A stretch of DNA of 64,000 nucleotides from Burkholderia sp. BCC1644 (GTDB taxonomy: Bacteria; Pseudomonadota; Gammaproteobacteria; Burkholderiales; Burkholderiaceae), in assembly GCF_902833225.1 (NCBI RefSeq), contig NZ_CADFEI010000008.1, forward strand, positions 186,001 to 250,000, in the 5' to 3' direction. Shown here one piece after another: positions 1 to 9,304 of this stretch; position 1 is the stretch's first letter; each line of letters starts with the position of its first letter. The notes beneath the pieces are model-generated. The model saw only the letters and a program-made list of their open reading frames with translations. It made no database searches and was not told where the DNA came from. The translations under genes and the position numbers were made by a program.

Positions 1-558
1 GACGATCCAGCCGCCGACCACCGGCCCGAAGATCGGCGCGAGCAGCACCGTCATCGCCCACAGCGCGAGCGCGATCGTGCGCTTGTCCGGCGGGAACGTG
101 CGCAGCAGGATCGTCTGCGACAGCGGCACCATCGGCCCCGAGCACAGACCCTGCAGCGCGCGGCAGATCACCAGCACGTGCAAGTCGCGCGCGAGACCGC
201 ACAGCAGCGACGTCAGCGTGAACAGCAGCACCGCGCCGACGAACAGCCGCAGCTCGCCGACGCGGCGCGCGAGCCAGCCCGTCAGCGGCACCGCGATCGC
301 CGCCGCGACCGAGTACGAGCTGATCACCCATGTGCCCTGGCTGTTCGATACGCCGAGACTGCCGGAGATCGCCGGCACCGCGACGTTCGTCACGGTCGAG
401 TCGAGCACTTCGATGAAGGTCGCGAGCGACAGCGCGAACGTCAGCAGCGCGAGCCGGATGCCGCGCACCGGCTGCGCGGCCGGCGCGGGCGCAGGCGCTG
501 GCGTGTCGAACGCGGAAGGCGTGACGGGCCCGTCGTGAAGCGGGGATGCGGTGCTCAT
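1..558 (-). CDS. MFS multidrug exporter, EmrB/QacA (DHA2) type, partial
   Basis: Only the N-terminal 186 residues are inside the window and the gene runs off the left edge. The protein begins MSTASPLHDG. After a Pro/Ala-rich cytoplasmic stretch comes TM1 with the DHA2 motif FIEVLDSTVTNVAVP, then the motif-A-like GWLARRVGELRLF, and at the edge the motif-C-like APIFGPVVGGWIV. Its ATG overlaps the rhlB stop codon by four bases (ATGA), so the two are translationally coupled. Family members pump drugs or amphiphiles across the inner membrane with proton exchange. In B. pseudomallei-group genomes a similar exporter sits in the rhl cluster, so rhamnolipid export is a reasonable inference. rhlC would be expected further left but is not visible. 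Confidence 0.9.
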   Translation of the reverse strand, partial: MSTASPLHDGPVTPSAFDTPAPAPAPAAQPVRGIRLALLTFALSLATFIEVLDSTVTNVAVPAISGSLGVSNSQGTWVISSYSVAAAIAVPLTGWLARRVGELRLFVGAVLLFTLTSLLCGLARDLHVLVICRALQGLCSGPMVPLSQTILLRTFPPDKRTIALALWAMTVLLAPIFGPVVGGWIV

Positions 559-1838
559 GCGCCGGCCACCGCGACATCGGCCCGTGCGGCCACCCGCCCG
601 CGCTTCGGCACGAAGCGTTCGATGAAATCGGCGGCCGCGTCGCAGCCGTCGGGTGCGGCCGCGAGCAGCGCGCGCGTGCGCTTCGCATGCACCGCGAACG
701 CCGGTTCGGCAAGCACGCGCGCGAGCGCCGCGCCGAGCCGCGCGCCATCGACCGGGCCGTCGACGCGCACGCCGCAGCCGTTCGCGACGACGCGTTGCGC
801 GTTGTCGAACTGGTCGTGCGCGAACGGCGTGACGACCTGCACGATCCCGGCCTCACACGCGAGCGCCGCGGTGCCGATCCCGCCGTGATGCACGAGCGCG
901 CGGCAACGCGGCAGCAGCGTACGCATCGGCACGAAGCGGCGCACGAGCAGCCGGTCGTCGTGCGACGCCGCATCGTGCGGCGTCAGCAGGATCCCGCGCG
1001 CGCCGGTCGCGCGCAGCGCGTCCGCCACCGCGCGCGCGTATGCCGCGTGATCGACGCGTGTCGAACCGGCCGTGAACACGACCGGGGGCTCACCGGCCGC
1101 GAGAAACGCATCGAGTGCCACATCATCGTCAGGTGTCGCAATATCGTTGAACAGCGGAAAACCGCTTTGAAAATGGTTCGACGGCCAGTCGGGCTGCGGC
1201 GGCGCGAACCAGCCGGGAAACAGGCACAGCACGCCGTCGGTCGAATGCAGCCAGCGGCCGAGCACGCGCCGCGCTGGCGCGAGCCCGAGATCGCGGCGCA
1301 CCGCGTCGAGCGCCGGGCCGCACACGCGGTCGAGCACCTGCCGCTCGATCAGCGTCATCAGCGCCGACTTCACCGGCAGCGGCCAGCGCGCGGGAATCGT
1401 CAGGCGCGGGTGCGTCGGCGGCGCATGCGCGGACAGCAACGTCGAAGGCGACACCTGCACCGACACGTACGGTGTGCCGTGCCGCTCCTGCATGAAGCGC
1501 GCGGAGAACGCCCACAGCGTGCCGACGAGCACCGTGTCGGCGTCGGTCAGCGCATGCAGCGCGTCGTAATGCGGCCGCAGCGTCGGCGCGATCACCTGCC
1601 ACAGCGTGCGGAACGACGTGCGCGGATCCCACAGCGCCGGGTTCTCCATCGCGGCGTCGTATTCGGCCGCGGTACCGACCGGCACGAACGCGAACCCGCA
1701 GCGGCGCACGGCCGCCTCGAACGGCGCGTGCGTGCAGAACACGACGTCGTGACCGCGCGCCGCGAGCGTGCGCGCGACGCCGAGCAGCGGATGCACGTCG
1801 CCCGCCGAGCCGATCGCGGTCACGATCATCTTCGCCAT
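555..1838 (-). CDS. rhlB: Rhamnosyltransferase 1 subunit B
   Basis: This 427-residue GT-B glycosyltransferase (GT1 family) transfers rhamnose from dTDP-L-rhamnose to 3-(3-hydroxyalkanoyloxy)alkanoate to make mono-rhamnolipid at the inner membrane. It matches Pseudomonas RhlB in length and in several blocks: the opening AIGSAGDVHPLLG, the stretch VSPSTLLSAHAPPTHP, LFPGWFAPPQPDWP, and the donor-site region VHHGGIGTAALACEAG followed by PFAHDQFDNAQRV. The start codon lies 16 bases after the stop of the methyltransferase-like gene, and its own stop overlaps the exporter start. It is therefore an internal gene of an operon transcribed right to left from rhlA. Confidence 0.93.
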   Translation of the reverse strand: MAKMIVTAIGSAGDVHPLLGVARTLAARGHDVVFCTHAPFEAAVRRCGFAFVPVGTAAEYDAAMENPALWDPRTSFRTLWQVIAPTLRPHYDALHALTDADTVLVGTLWAFSARFMQERHGTPYVSVQVSPSTLLSAHAPPTHPRLTIPARWPLPVKSALMTLIERQVLDRVCGPALDAVRRDLGLAPARRVLGRWLHSTDGVLCLFPGWFAPPQPDWPSNHFQSGFPLFNDIATPDDDVALDAFLAAGEPPVVFTAGSTRVDHAAYARAVADALRATGARGILLTPHDAASHDDRLLVRRFVPMRTLLPRCRALVHHGGIGTAALACEAGIVQVVTPFAHDQFDNAQRVVANGCGVRVDGPVDGARLGAALARVLAEPAFAVHAKRTRALLAAAPDGCDAAADFIERFVPKRGRVAARADVAVAGA

Positions 1839-1854
1839 CGCGCGCCTCGCGGGA

Positions 1855-2424
1855 TCAGTAGAAGCCGGGAATCAGCGCCGCCACTTCGCGGCGGTACTGT
1901 GCGTACGCCGGCCCGAAATACCCGGTCAGCCAGCTTTCCTCGACGCGCACCTTGTACGCGAGCGATGCGAACACGAGCAGCACGCCGATCGCGCCGCGCC
2001 ATTCGCCGCCGATCAGCGCGGCGCCGACGAGCGCGATCAGGCAGCCCGTGTAAATCGGGTGACGTACCAGCGCATACGGCCCCGTGCGGACCAGCTCATG
2101 GTCCTCCTTCAGCGTGACCGACACGCTCCAGTTCGTGCCGAGATGCAGCCGCGCCCATACCGAGAACAACAGGCCGGCCACCAGCACCGCGAGCCCGCAC
2201 TGCGCCTGCAGCCCGAAGCGCTGCCAGTCGGGCACGAGCGCCTGCCACGACGGATCGGGCAGGATGATCAGCGCGCCGCCGACGATCAGCGGAATCGACT
2301 GCAGCGTGCGCGAGCGCGATGCTTCCTTGCGCACGGTCGTCTTCACGCCCTGCGACGTGGCGATCCAGTAGGCGAGCCATGCGGCCCACGGAACGACGAT
2401 GGCGATGGTCTGAACGATATTCAC
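1855..2424 (-). CDS. Isoprenylcysteine carboxylmethyltransferase-like membrane methyltransferase inside the rhl operon
   Basis: This 189-residue integral membrane protein starts with GTG, preceded by a GAGG Shine-Dalgarno about ten bases upstream. The N-terminal half has several hydrophobic helices. The C-terminal half has the ICMT/PEMT signature: ELVRTGPYALVRHPIYTG (the GPY...RHPxY block), then EESWLTGYFGPAYAQYRREV near the end. Family members move a methyl group from SAM to a lipid-linked or lipid-like acceptor. The gene lies between rhlA and rhlB, 67 bases after one and 16 before the other. In the Pseudomonas and B. pseudomallei-type clusters I know, rhlA and rhlB are adjacent. Methyl esterification of the free carboxylate of the rhamnolipid or its 3-hydroxyacid precursor is the obvious hypothesis, but it is an inference. 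Confidence 0.85.
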   Translation of the reverse strand: MNIVQTIAIVVPWAAWLAYWIATSQGVKTTVRKEASRSRTLQSIPLIVGGALIILPDPSWQALVPDWQRFGLQAQCGLAVLVAGLLFSVWARLHLGTNWSVSVTLKEDHELVRTGPYALVRHPIYTGCLIALVGAALIGGEWRGAIGVLLVFASLAYKVRVEESWLTGYFGPAYAQYRREVAALIPGFY

Positions 2425-2491
2425 GGCTGGCCTGCCTCGTTGGGATGGGAATTCGGATGTGCGGGATGGGCCCGATGCACGACGGTTGGCG

Positions 2492-3394
2492 TCACGACGA
2501 CAGCGCGTGCATCGGTGCGGACACGCACGCCTGCGCGGCCGCGCGCGCCATGCCGGCCGTGACGGACGCCTCGCCGCAGAAGAAGTCGAGCAGCGCGGTG
2601 CGCGTGTATTCGCGCTGCGCGCGGCCTTCGATGTCGAGGAAATGGCCGGCGTCCGGCACCGTCGCGAACCGCGCGCGCGACACGTGCGCGCCGAGCTGGC
2701 GCACGTCGGCCGGCGTCGTGTAATCGTCGCGCTCGCCGTTCAGGAACAGCAGCTCGCAACCGATGTTCGAGAACTCGCTGAAGTAGCGTTCGGGTTGCAG
2801 CGACAGGATCTGGTCGACGTGGAACGCGACCTGGTCCTGCTCGTCGCGCGGCAGGCGCGTGAGATACCGGTAGTTGTACAGCTTCATGATGCGCGGCAGG
2901 TAGCGACCGACCGTGTCGTTCAGCAGCTGCGCGGCCTTCAGGTTCTCGCCGGCCGCGATGTGGTCGCGGGCACGCGTCACGTAGTCGACCATCGCGTCGT
3001 TCAGGAACGGCGAGAACGAGCAGATCGCCGCGCGCCGCACGCTCGGGCAGCCGCGCGCGAGCGCGAACAGCGACGCGACGCCGCCCCACGACACCGACAC
3101 GAGGAACGCCGGCGCGAAATGCTCGACCAGGTACTGGAGGATCGCGGCTTCGTCGTCCTTGGTCAGGATGTAGCAGCCCGGGTTGTGCTGGCGCGACTGG
3201 CCCGCATACGGCAGGTCGAAGCAGATCGTGTTCATCCGCTCGCCGAGATACTGGACGGTCTGCCCGAACGACGCGGTCGTCGCGAGCGCGCCGTTGACGA
3301 GCATGGCGGTGTCGAACGCCGGGTCGAACACGTTCCGTTCGACGTAGACCTTCAGACCATTCGGTAGCGGGACCACGTGTTTTTCGGTCGGCAT
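2492..3394 (-). CDS. rhlA: RhlA, 3-(3-hydroxyalkanoyloxy)alkanoate synthase
   Basis: This alpha/beta-hydrolase-fold protein of 300 residues joins two 3-hydroxyacyl-ACP chains to give the lipid half of rhamnolipids. It closely follows Pseudomonas RhlA: TAMLVNGALATTASF, DLPYAGQSRQHNP, and the nucleophile elbow VSVSWGGVAS with Ser102 at the same position as the Pseudomonas active-site serine. The acid (ERDDYTTPADVRQ) and the histidine (DAGHFLDIEG) follow. The ATG at 3394 is chosen because a GGAG sits eight bases ahead of it and the conserved N-terminus begins here. An upstream in-frame extension is not conserved. It is the first gene of the operon, and the AT-rich region to its right presumably holds the promoter. 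Confidence 0.95.
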   Translation of the reverse strand: MPTEKHVVPLPNGLKVYVERNVFDPAFDTAMLVNGALATTASFGQTVQYLGERMNTICFDLPYAGQSRQHNPGCYILTKDDEAAILQYLVEHFAPAFLVSVSWGGVASLFALARGCPSVRRAAICSFSPFLNDAMVDYVTRARDHIAAGENLKAAQLLNDTVGRYLPRIMKLYNYRYLTRLPRDEQDQVAFHVDQILSLQPERYFSEFSNIGCELLFLNGERDDYTTPADVRQLGAHVSRARFATVPDAGHFLDIEGRAQREYTRTALLDFFCGEASVTAGMARAAAQACVSAPMHALSS

Positions 3395-4114
3395 CGTCGT
3401 TCTCCGGTGAATGCGGCGTCTCGACGTCGCGGCATGCTGCAGGTGCGCAATGGCAGGTGACGGCCCCGTGCGCGGTCCGTCATCGCGCCCATTGCCGACG
3501 CACCGCGGCAATGCCCACGGTGCCCATTCATTCCTCTTGGTGCGGCGCCATACTAATACGGTCGATATTACTTACTCAAGTCATTCCAAGGATCCCCTCT
3601 ACTCTGTTAGGAAATGCCCATGATTCAAATTTTTTTATCAATTTCTATGGTAGGCAGATCCTCGTGAAAGGTATCCGCAATCGTTTGCGAGCAATCGGCC
3701 ACAGCGTTCATAAAATCAATATTTCCGTTTAAATTCAAATTGATATGCAATTTCAATCGCCTGATTGAAACGGTTTTTAGAAAGCTGCACATCTTCACGA
3801 TCCGAATTGACAATTTCACATTGCGAATAATCTTGCAGATCTCGACACTCTTTCGATTCGTAATGACATCGCAAGTGGAAACTTTCCTCCACATTACCTA
3901 TCTTTTCGGAAACCGTTTTAAACAGATTCCAATTTAATTAACCTTCTTTCAATTCGTTTTTCCGCACCTGCACATGGCCGCGGACGCGGACGAATGCCCG
4001 CGATCGAACACGCCACAATCGTCAGACCCCGTTTTTTTGTTGATTGAGCGGTCAATAAAAAACCGCTAAGCTCTCGACTTCCATGGACGGCCCGTCCGGG
4101 CAAAGGGAGTCGCG
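3395..4114. other. Intergenic region between rhlA and betI, with an AT-rich core
   Basis: The 720 bases between the divergent rhlA and betI genes change sharply in composition. About 3540-3960 is rich in A+T runs, unlike the rest of the window. It must carry the rhlA promoter on the minus strand and the betI promoter on the plus strand. The BetI operator is at 4040-4059. A weak minus-strand promoter candidate has TTGAGT at about 3579-3584 and TATTAG at about 3558-3563. Two short AT-rich open frames (89 codons minus, 65 codons plus) are present. Neither has a convincing ribosome-binding site or a recognisable product, so I do not call them genes. Confidence 0.6.
4040..4059 (+). promoter_or_regulatory. 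BetI operator (choline-responsive)
   Basis: An imperfect dyad, TTGATTGA-GCGG-TCAATAAA, lies 55 bases before the betI start. The core ATTG-N6-CAAT has the same geometry as the BetI box of E. coli and of other betIBA clusters. BetI would block transcription of its own operon here until choline is present. The dyad is directly visible; its role rests on the family and its position. Confidence 0.75.
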
Positions 4115-4699
4115 ATGCCGAAAGTCGGAATGCGGGAGATTCGCCGCGCGCAGTTGATCGACGCCACGTTGCGTTCGATCGACGAAGCGGGCCTGCCCGG
4201 CACGACGCTCGCATCGGTCGCGCAACGCGCGAACATCTCGACGGGCATCGTCAGCCACTACTTCGGCGACAAGGACGGCCTGCTCGAAGCGACGATGCGT
4301 CACGTGCTGCGCGACCTGTGGTCGGCCACCACGCGCCGCCGCACGACCGCGCGCAAGGATCCGCGTTCGCGGCTGCGCGCGATCGCCGCCGCGAACTTCG
4401 ACGACACGCAGGTCAGCGCGCCCGTGATGAAGACGTGGCTCGCGTTCTGGTCGCAGAGCATGCACGACCCGATGCTCAAGCGCCTGCAGCACGTCAACAC
4501 GCGGCGCCTGCATTCGAACCTGTGCGTCGAATTCGCGAAGGCATTGCCGCTCGCGAAGGCGCGCGAAGCCGCCAGCGGCCTCGCCGCGCTGATCGACGGC
4601 CTGTGGCTGCGCGGCGCACTCGCCGGCGGCCCGATCGACACCCGGGCTGCATTGAAGCTCGCCCACGATTACATCGACCTGCTGCTCGCGTCCGCCTGA
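4115..4699 (+). CDS. betI: BetI, TetR-family choline-sensing repressor
   Basis: This 194-residue protein opens [19 protein letters not shown] and has a TetR helix-turn-helix at about residues 29-50 ([20 protein letters not shown]). The C-terminal ligand domain includes [22 protein letters not shown], characteristic of BetI. Length and N-terminus match the family. It represses the bet operon and is relieved by choline. It is the first gene of betI-betB-betA and is followed by betB after 32 bases. A BetI-type operator lies just upstream, so the operon is autoregulated. Confidence 0.96.
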   Translation: MPKVGMREIRRAQLIDATLRSIDEAGLPGTTLASVAQRANISTGIVSHYFGDKDGLLEATMRHVLRDLWSATTRRRTTARKDPRSRLRAIAAANFDDTQVSAPVMKTWLAFWSQSMHDPMLKRLQHVNTRRLHSNLCVEFAKALPLAKAREAASGLAALIDGLWLRGALAGGPIDTRAALKLAHDYIDLLLASA

Positions 4700-4731
4700 C
4701 GCGCAACGCAGTCGCCCTCAAGGAGATCCTC

Positions 4732-6201
4732 ATGTCCGTATTCGGTTTGCAGCGCCTCTACATCGGCGGCGGTTACGTCGACGCCACGAGCGGCAAGACT
4801 TTCGACACCTTCGATCCCGCCACCGGCGAACTGCTCGCCCAGGTGCAGCAGGCGAGCGCGGCCGACGTCGACCGTGCCGTTGCGTCCGCGCAGGAAGGCC
4901 AGCGCGAATGGGCCGCGATGACCGCGATGCAGCGCTCGCGCATCCTGCGCCGCGCGGTCGACCTGCTGCGCGAGCGCAACGACGAGCTCGCGGCACTCGA
5001 AACGCGCGACACCGGCAAGCCGATCGGCGAGACGCTCGCGGTCGACATCGTCACCGGCGCGGACGTGATCGAGTACTACGCGGGCCTCGCGACCGCGATC
5101 GAAGGACTGCAGGTGCCGCTGCGCGCCGAGTCGTTCGTCTATACGCGCCGCGAGCCGCTCGGCGTGTGCGCGGGCATCGGCGCGTGGAACTACCCGATCC
5201 AGATCGCCTGCTGGAAGACGGCGCCCGCGCTCGCGGCCGGCAACGCGATGGTGTTCAAGCCGAGCGAAGTCACGCCGCTGACCGCGCTGAAGCTCGCGGA
5301 AATCTATACGGAAGCCGGCGTGCCGGCCGGCGTGTTCAACGTCGTGCAGGGCGACGGCTCGGTCGGCGCGCTGCTGACGGGCCACCCGGACATCGCGAAG
5401 GTGTCGTTCACGGGCGGCGTCGAGACGGGCAAGAAAGTGATGTCGCTGGCCGGCGCATCGTCGCTGAAGGAAGTGACGATGGAACTGGGCGGCAAGTCGC
5501 CGCTGATCGTGTTCGACGATGCGGACCTCGACCGTGCGGCCGACATCGCGGTGACCGCCAACTTCTTCAGCTCGGGCCAGGTCTGCACGAACGGCACGCG
5601 CGTGTTCGTGCACCGTTCGGTCAAGGACGCGTTCACGCAAAAGGTGCTCGAACGCGTGAAGCGCATCCGCGTCGGCAAGCCGACCGATGCCGACACCAAC
5701 TTCGGTCCGCTCGTGTCGGCCGCGCAGCTCGACAAGGTGCTCGGCTTCATCGAAAGCGGCAAGGCCGAGGGCGCGAAGCTGCTCGCGGGCGGCACGCGCC
5801 TGACCGACGGCCACTTCGGCAGCGGCCAGTACGTCGCGCCGACCGTGTTCGGCGATTGCCGCGACGACATGAAGATCGTCCGCGAGGAAATCTTCGGGCC
5901 GGTGATGAGCATCCTCGATTTCGAATCGGAGGACGAAGTGATCGCCCGCGCGAACGACACGCACTACGGGCTCGCGGCCGGCGTCGTGACCGAGAACCTG
6001 TCGCGCGCGCACCGCACGATTCACCGCCTCGAAGCCGGCATCTGCTGGATCAACACGTGGGGCGAATCGCCGGCCGAGATGCCGGTTGGCGGATACAAGC
6101 AATCCGGTGTCGGACGGGAGAACGGCATCACGACGCTCGAGCACTACACTCGAATCAAGTCGGTGCAGGTCGAGCTCGGCCGCTACAACCCGGTGTTTTA
6201 A
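4732..6201 (+). CDS. betB: Betaine aldehyde dehydrogenase
   Basis: This 489-residue NAD(P)+-dependent aldehyde dehydrogenase oxidises betaine aldehyde to glycine betaine, the second step from choline. The general base Glu251 lies in [10 protein letters not shown] and the nucleophile Cys285 in [13 protein letters not shown]. The cofactor loop reads [13 protein letters not shown] and the C-terminal block [20 protein letters not shown] is typical of BetB. The ATG at 4732 is preceded by AGGAG seven bases upstream and starts the conserved [13 protein letters not shown]. It lies between betI and betA in one operon, 25 bases before betA. Confidence 0.96.
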   Translation: MSVFGLQRLYIGGGYVDATSGKTFDTFDPATGELLAQVQQASAADVDRAVASAQEGQREWAAMTAMQRSRILRRAVDLLRERNDELAALETRDTGKPIGETLAVDIVTGADVIEYYAGLATAIEGLQVPLRAESFVYTRREPLGVCAGIGAWNYPIQIACWKTAPALAAGNAMVFKPSEVTPLTALKLAEIYTEAGVPAGVFNVVQGDGSVGALLTGHPDIAKVSFTGGVETGKKVMSLAGASSLKEVTMELGGKSPLIVFDDADLDRAADIAVTANFFSSGQVCTNGTRVFVHRSVKDAFTQKVLERVKRIRVGKPTDADTNFGPLVSAAQLDKVLGFIESGKAEGAKLLAGGTRLTDGHFGSGQYVAPTVFGDCRDDMKIVREEIFGPVMSILDFESEDEVIARANDTHYGLAAGVVTENLSRAHRTIHRLEAGICWINTWGESPAEMPVGGYKQSGVGRENGITTLEHYTRIKSVQVELGRYNPVF

Positions 6202-6226
6202 GGATCACGAAAGGAGACTGACCGTC

Positions 6227-7927
6227 ATGACGACACGCGAATACGACTACATCATCTGCGGCGCGGGTTCCGCGGGCAACGTGCTCGCAACGCGCCTGAC
6301 GGAAGATCCGGACGTCACGGTGCTGCTGCTCGAAGCGGGCGGCCCCGACTACCGCTTCGACTTCCGCACGCAGATGCCGGCGGCGCTGGCCTACCCGCTG
6401 CAGGGCCGCCGCTACAACTGGGCGTACGAGACCGACCCCGAGCCGCACATGGACAACCGCAGGATGGAATGCGGCCGCGGCAAGGGGCTCGGCGGCTCGT
6501 CGCTGATCAACGGGATGTGCTACATCCGCGGCAACGCGCTCGACTACGACAACTGGTCGACGCACAAGGGCCTCGAGAACTGGACGTATCTCGACTGCCT
6601 GCCGTACTTCAAGAAAGCCGAGACGCGCGACGTCGGTCCGAACGACTATCACGGCGGCAGCGGCCCCGTGTCGGTCACGACCAGCAAGCCGGGCGTGAAC
6701 CCGCTGTTCGAAGCGATGGTCGACGCGGGCGTGCAGGCCGGCTATCCGCGCACCGACGACCTGAACGGTTATCAGCAGGAAGGCTTCGGTCCGATGGACC
6801 GCACCGTCACGCCGAAGGGCCGCCGTGCCAGTACCGCGCGCGGCTATCTCGACCAGGCGCGTGCACGGCCGAACCTCGAGATCGTCACGCACGCGCTCGC
6901 CGACCGCGTCCTGTTCGACGGCAAGCGCGCGTCGGGCGTCACGTACCTGCGCGGCAGCGAACGCGCGACCGCGCATGCGCGCCGCGAGGTGCTCGTGTGC
7001 AGCGGCGCGATCGCGTCGCCGCAACTGCTGCAGCGCTCGGGCGTCGGCCCCGGTGCGTGGCTGAAGGAACTCGACATTCCCGTCGTGCTCGACCTGCCCG
7101 GTGTCGGCCAGAACCTTCAGGATCACCTGGAGATGTACATCCAGTACGAGTGCAAGGAGCCGGTCTCGCTGTATCCGGCGCTCAAGTGGTGGAACCAGCC
7201 GAAGATCGGCCTCGAATGGATGCTGAACGGCACCGGCCTCGGCGCGAGCAACCACTTCGAGGCGGGCGGCTTCATCCGTACGCGCGACGACGATCTGTGG
7301 CCGAACATCCAGTACCACTTCCTGCCCGTGGCGATCAACTACAACGGCTCGAACGCGATCGAGATGCACGGCTTCCAGGCACACGTGGGCTCGATGCGCT
7401 CGCCGAGCCGCGGCCGCGTGAAGCTGCGCTCGCGCGATCCGAACGACCATCCGAGCATCCTGTTCAACTACATGGCCGAAGCGCTCGACTGGCGCGAGTT
7501 CCGCGATGCGATCCGCGCGACGCGCGAGATCATGCGGCAGCCCGCGCTCGACCGTTATCGCGGCCGCGAGCTGAACCCGGGCGCCGACTGCAAGAGCGAC
7601 AAGGAACTCGACGCGTTCGTGCGTGCGCGTGCGGAGACGGCATTCCATCCGTCGTGCTCGTGCAAGATGGGTTACGACGATATGGCGGTAGTCGACGAGG
7701 AAGGCCGCGTGCACGGGCTCGAAGGGCTGCGTGTGGTCGATGCGTCGATCATGCCGATCATCACGACCGGCAACCTCAATGCGCCGACGATCATGATCGC
7801 GGAGAAGATCGCCGACAAGATTCGTGGCAAGCAGCCGCTCGCGCGCGTCGATGTGCCGTACTTCGTCGCGAATGGGGCGATGGCGCGGAATGTCGCGAAG
7901 GCCGTGCGGCAGCCGGAAACGGTCTGA
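6227..7927 (+). CDS. betA: Choline dehydrogenase
   Basis: This 566-residue GMC-family flavoprotein oxidises choline to betaine aldehyde, feeding electrons to the membrane. The ADP-binding motif is [17 protein letters not shown] at the N-terminus. The GMC signatures are [20 protein letters not shown] and [16 protein letters not shown]. The C-terminal active-site histidine lies in [13 protein letters not shown], followed by the GMC ending [20 protein letters not shown]. The ATG at 6227 has AAGGAG ten bases upstream and matches the family N-terminus. It is the last gene of the bet operon and is followed 44 bases later by a strong terminator. Confidence 0.96.
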   Translation: MTTREYDYIICGAGSAGNVLATRLTEDPDVTVLLLEAGGPDYRFDFRTQMPAALAYPLQGRRYNWAYETDPEPHMDNRRMECGRGKGLGGSSLINGMCYIRGNALDYDNWSTHKGLENWTYLDCLPYFKKAETRDVGPNDYHGGSGPVSVTTSKPGVNPLFEAMVDAGVQAGYPRTDDLNGYQQEGFGPMDRTVTPKGRRASTARGYLDQARARPNLEIVTHALADRVLFDGKRASGVTYLRGSERATAHARREVLVCSGAIASPQLLQRSGVGPGAWLKELDIPVVLDLPGVGQNLQDHLEMYIQYECKEPVSLYPALKWWNQPKIGLEWMLNGTGLGASNHFEAGGFIRTRDDDLWPNIQYHFLPVAINYNGSNAIEMHGFQAHVGSMRSPSRGRVKLRSRDPNDHPSILFNYMAEALDWREFRDAIRATREIMRQPALDRYRGRELNPGADCKSDKELDAFVRARAETAFHPSCSCKMGYDDMAVVDEEGRVHGLEGLRVVDASIMPIITTGNLNAPTIMIAEKIADKIRGKQPLARVDVPYFVANGAMARNVAKAVRQPETV

Positions 7928-7970
7928 CGGGGACGGGCACACTAGCCCGCTCATCAATGTACTGACGAAA

Positions 7971-8002
7971 CGCCGCCGACAGGGATTGTCGGCGGCGTTC
8001 TT
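7971..8002 (+). terminator. Intrinsic terminator after betA
   Basis: A perfect 11-bp stem, CGCCGCCGACA pairing with TGTCGGCGGCG around a five-base loop, is followed by TTCTT. It lies 44 bases past the betA stop and before the convergent hipA gene, so it ends the bet transcript. Confidence 0.85.
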
Positions 8003-8017
8003 ACGTGCCTTCCATCT

Positions 8018-9304
8018 TCACCGGCGAGCGCGACCCACGGGATCCTGGCGAAGCAAGGCAACGTTCTCGTTGATTCGGCCTTGAATCGTGCGCAGGGTAT
8101 CTCGCGTAATGATCCGCGGGTACATGTTCGCGGCCATGTCCGAGAATTGACCGGCCACTTCGCAAATGTCGTCGATCATCCTGCCGGCAACGTCTTGGGG
8201 CACTTCGGCTTCCTCGGCAAACCGAAGCATGTGCGTGCGGGAAATCTCCAGTGCCTCACCCATCACGTCCATCTGGTGATATCCACCGGGCCCCTCGCAG
8301 AAGGTCACATCGTAGGCCGGCGCCAGTCTCCACTGACCATTTGGCGCCATGAGGTAGGCGAAGTTCTTGGGATGGTCGTCGCGGTTGTTGAACACGACGT
8401 TGAAGACGGCGCGCTCGAAGGCCCTCCCCATCTCTCGCACGTCGTTGGTACAGATCCGGGTCGCCCGCAAGAAGTTGACGTAGTCCAGCGACCCCGCATT
8501 CCGGTAATCAGCCCCCGTAAACGCCGCGAGACTCTGCATGGGAACGCGCAATCCATCATGCCGATCAAAGCGCTTGCTGGCGAACGCCGCCAGCCCATTG
8601 GGCAAATCGAAGTACTGCGTGTCCGGGGTCTCGATGCCGCATCTGCGCAGACATTCGGCGTAGACCATCTCGATGGCGCACACCTCGGCATGCTCTTCTC
8701 CGGCGGGGAACTTGACCAGCCAGGCTTCGAAGCCTGGCGTGACGGCCGTGGTAAAGCCGCCGGATTGCGGATCGCGATAGATCAGGACCTTGGGCCTTGC
8801 ACCCTGGGGCGATCCGCCCACCCGCAGCAACGTCTGCAGGAACTCTCCCCCTTCACCCTGGAGCACGCCCTGAACTTCGGCAGCAAGCTGTTCCAGCGGG
8901 ATGTGGACGTCCGGCGCCGCCCCTTCGGGTGCGACGGGTTCAAACGTCATGGCCCCCATCGCATTGCTGCCGATACAGGCCAACCGCTCCAGGGCGCCAA
9001 TGCGCACCGTGTTGAGCCCACGGCGCCGGAACATACGGTCCATCAGCAGCATGCCCCACCCGTCCGGCAACGCGTCATAGACAGGCCCCGGCAGTTGCAA
9101 TTGATGAACCGGGAAATCTCTCCGCAACTGGGGGCCCTCCAGCGGCAACGTGTACGAAGACAGCTCCAGGCCCCTTTGCCTCGCCTCGTTGCTGTACTCG
9201 AACACGATCAGCGGGCGACCGGTCAGGGCTGTCGTGGAGACCAGCGTGCCCCAAAGCCACCGCTCCCCCCAGCCCTCGTAGAAGACATTCACTTGTTCAG
9301 GCAT
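8018..9304 (-). CDS. hipA: HipA-family serine/threonine kinase toxin (module 1)
   Basis: This 428-residue protein has the HipA N-terminal domain (about residues 1-115) and the kinase domain. The catalytic loop NNRDDHPKNF contains Asp309, followed by the metal-binding PAYDVTFC. Near the ATP-binding loop it reads VGGSPQGARPKVLIY. HipA kinases phosphorylate targets such as glutamyl-tRNA synthetase and induce dormancy, held in check by HipB. The ATG at 9304 overlaps the last eight bases of the HTH gene, the usual coupled antitoxin-toxin order. The open frame extends further upstream only through the antitoxin region and is not used. The ending is convergent with betA. It is unlike the second HipA at 59.5-60.9 kb. 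Confidence 0.88.
   Translation of the reverse strand: MPEQVNVFYEGWGERWLWGTLVSTTALTGRPLIVFEYSNEARQRGLELSSYTLPLEGPQLRRDFPVHQLQLPGPVYDALPDGWGMLLMDRMFRRRGLNTVRIGALERLACIGSNAMGAMTFEPVAPEGAAPDVHIPLEQLAAEVQGVLQGEGGEFLQTLLRVGGSPQGARPKVLIYRDPQSGGFTTAVTPGFEAWLVKFPAGEEHAEVCAIEMVYAECLRRCGIETPDTQYFDLPNGLAAFASKRFDRHDGLRVPMQSLAAFTGADYRNAGSLDYVNFLRATRICTNDVREMGRAFERAVFNVVFNNRDDHPKNFAYLMAPNGQWRLAPAYDVTFCEGPGGYHQMDVMGEALEISRTHMLRFAEEAEVPQDVAGRMIDDICEVAGQFSDMAANMYPRIITRDTLRTIQGRINENVALLRQDPVGRARR

Noticed and set aside
546..2117. A long plus-strand open frame opposite rhlB and the methyltransferase-like gene
   Set aside because: An antisense by-product of codon bias. RhlB and the ICMT-type motifs are clear on the minus strand.
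3625..3894. An 89-codon AT-rich minus-strand open frame in the rhlA-betI gap
   Set aside because: No convincing ribosome-binding site, no recognisable product, and the composition matches the surrounding non-coding AT-rich DNA.
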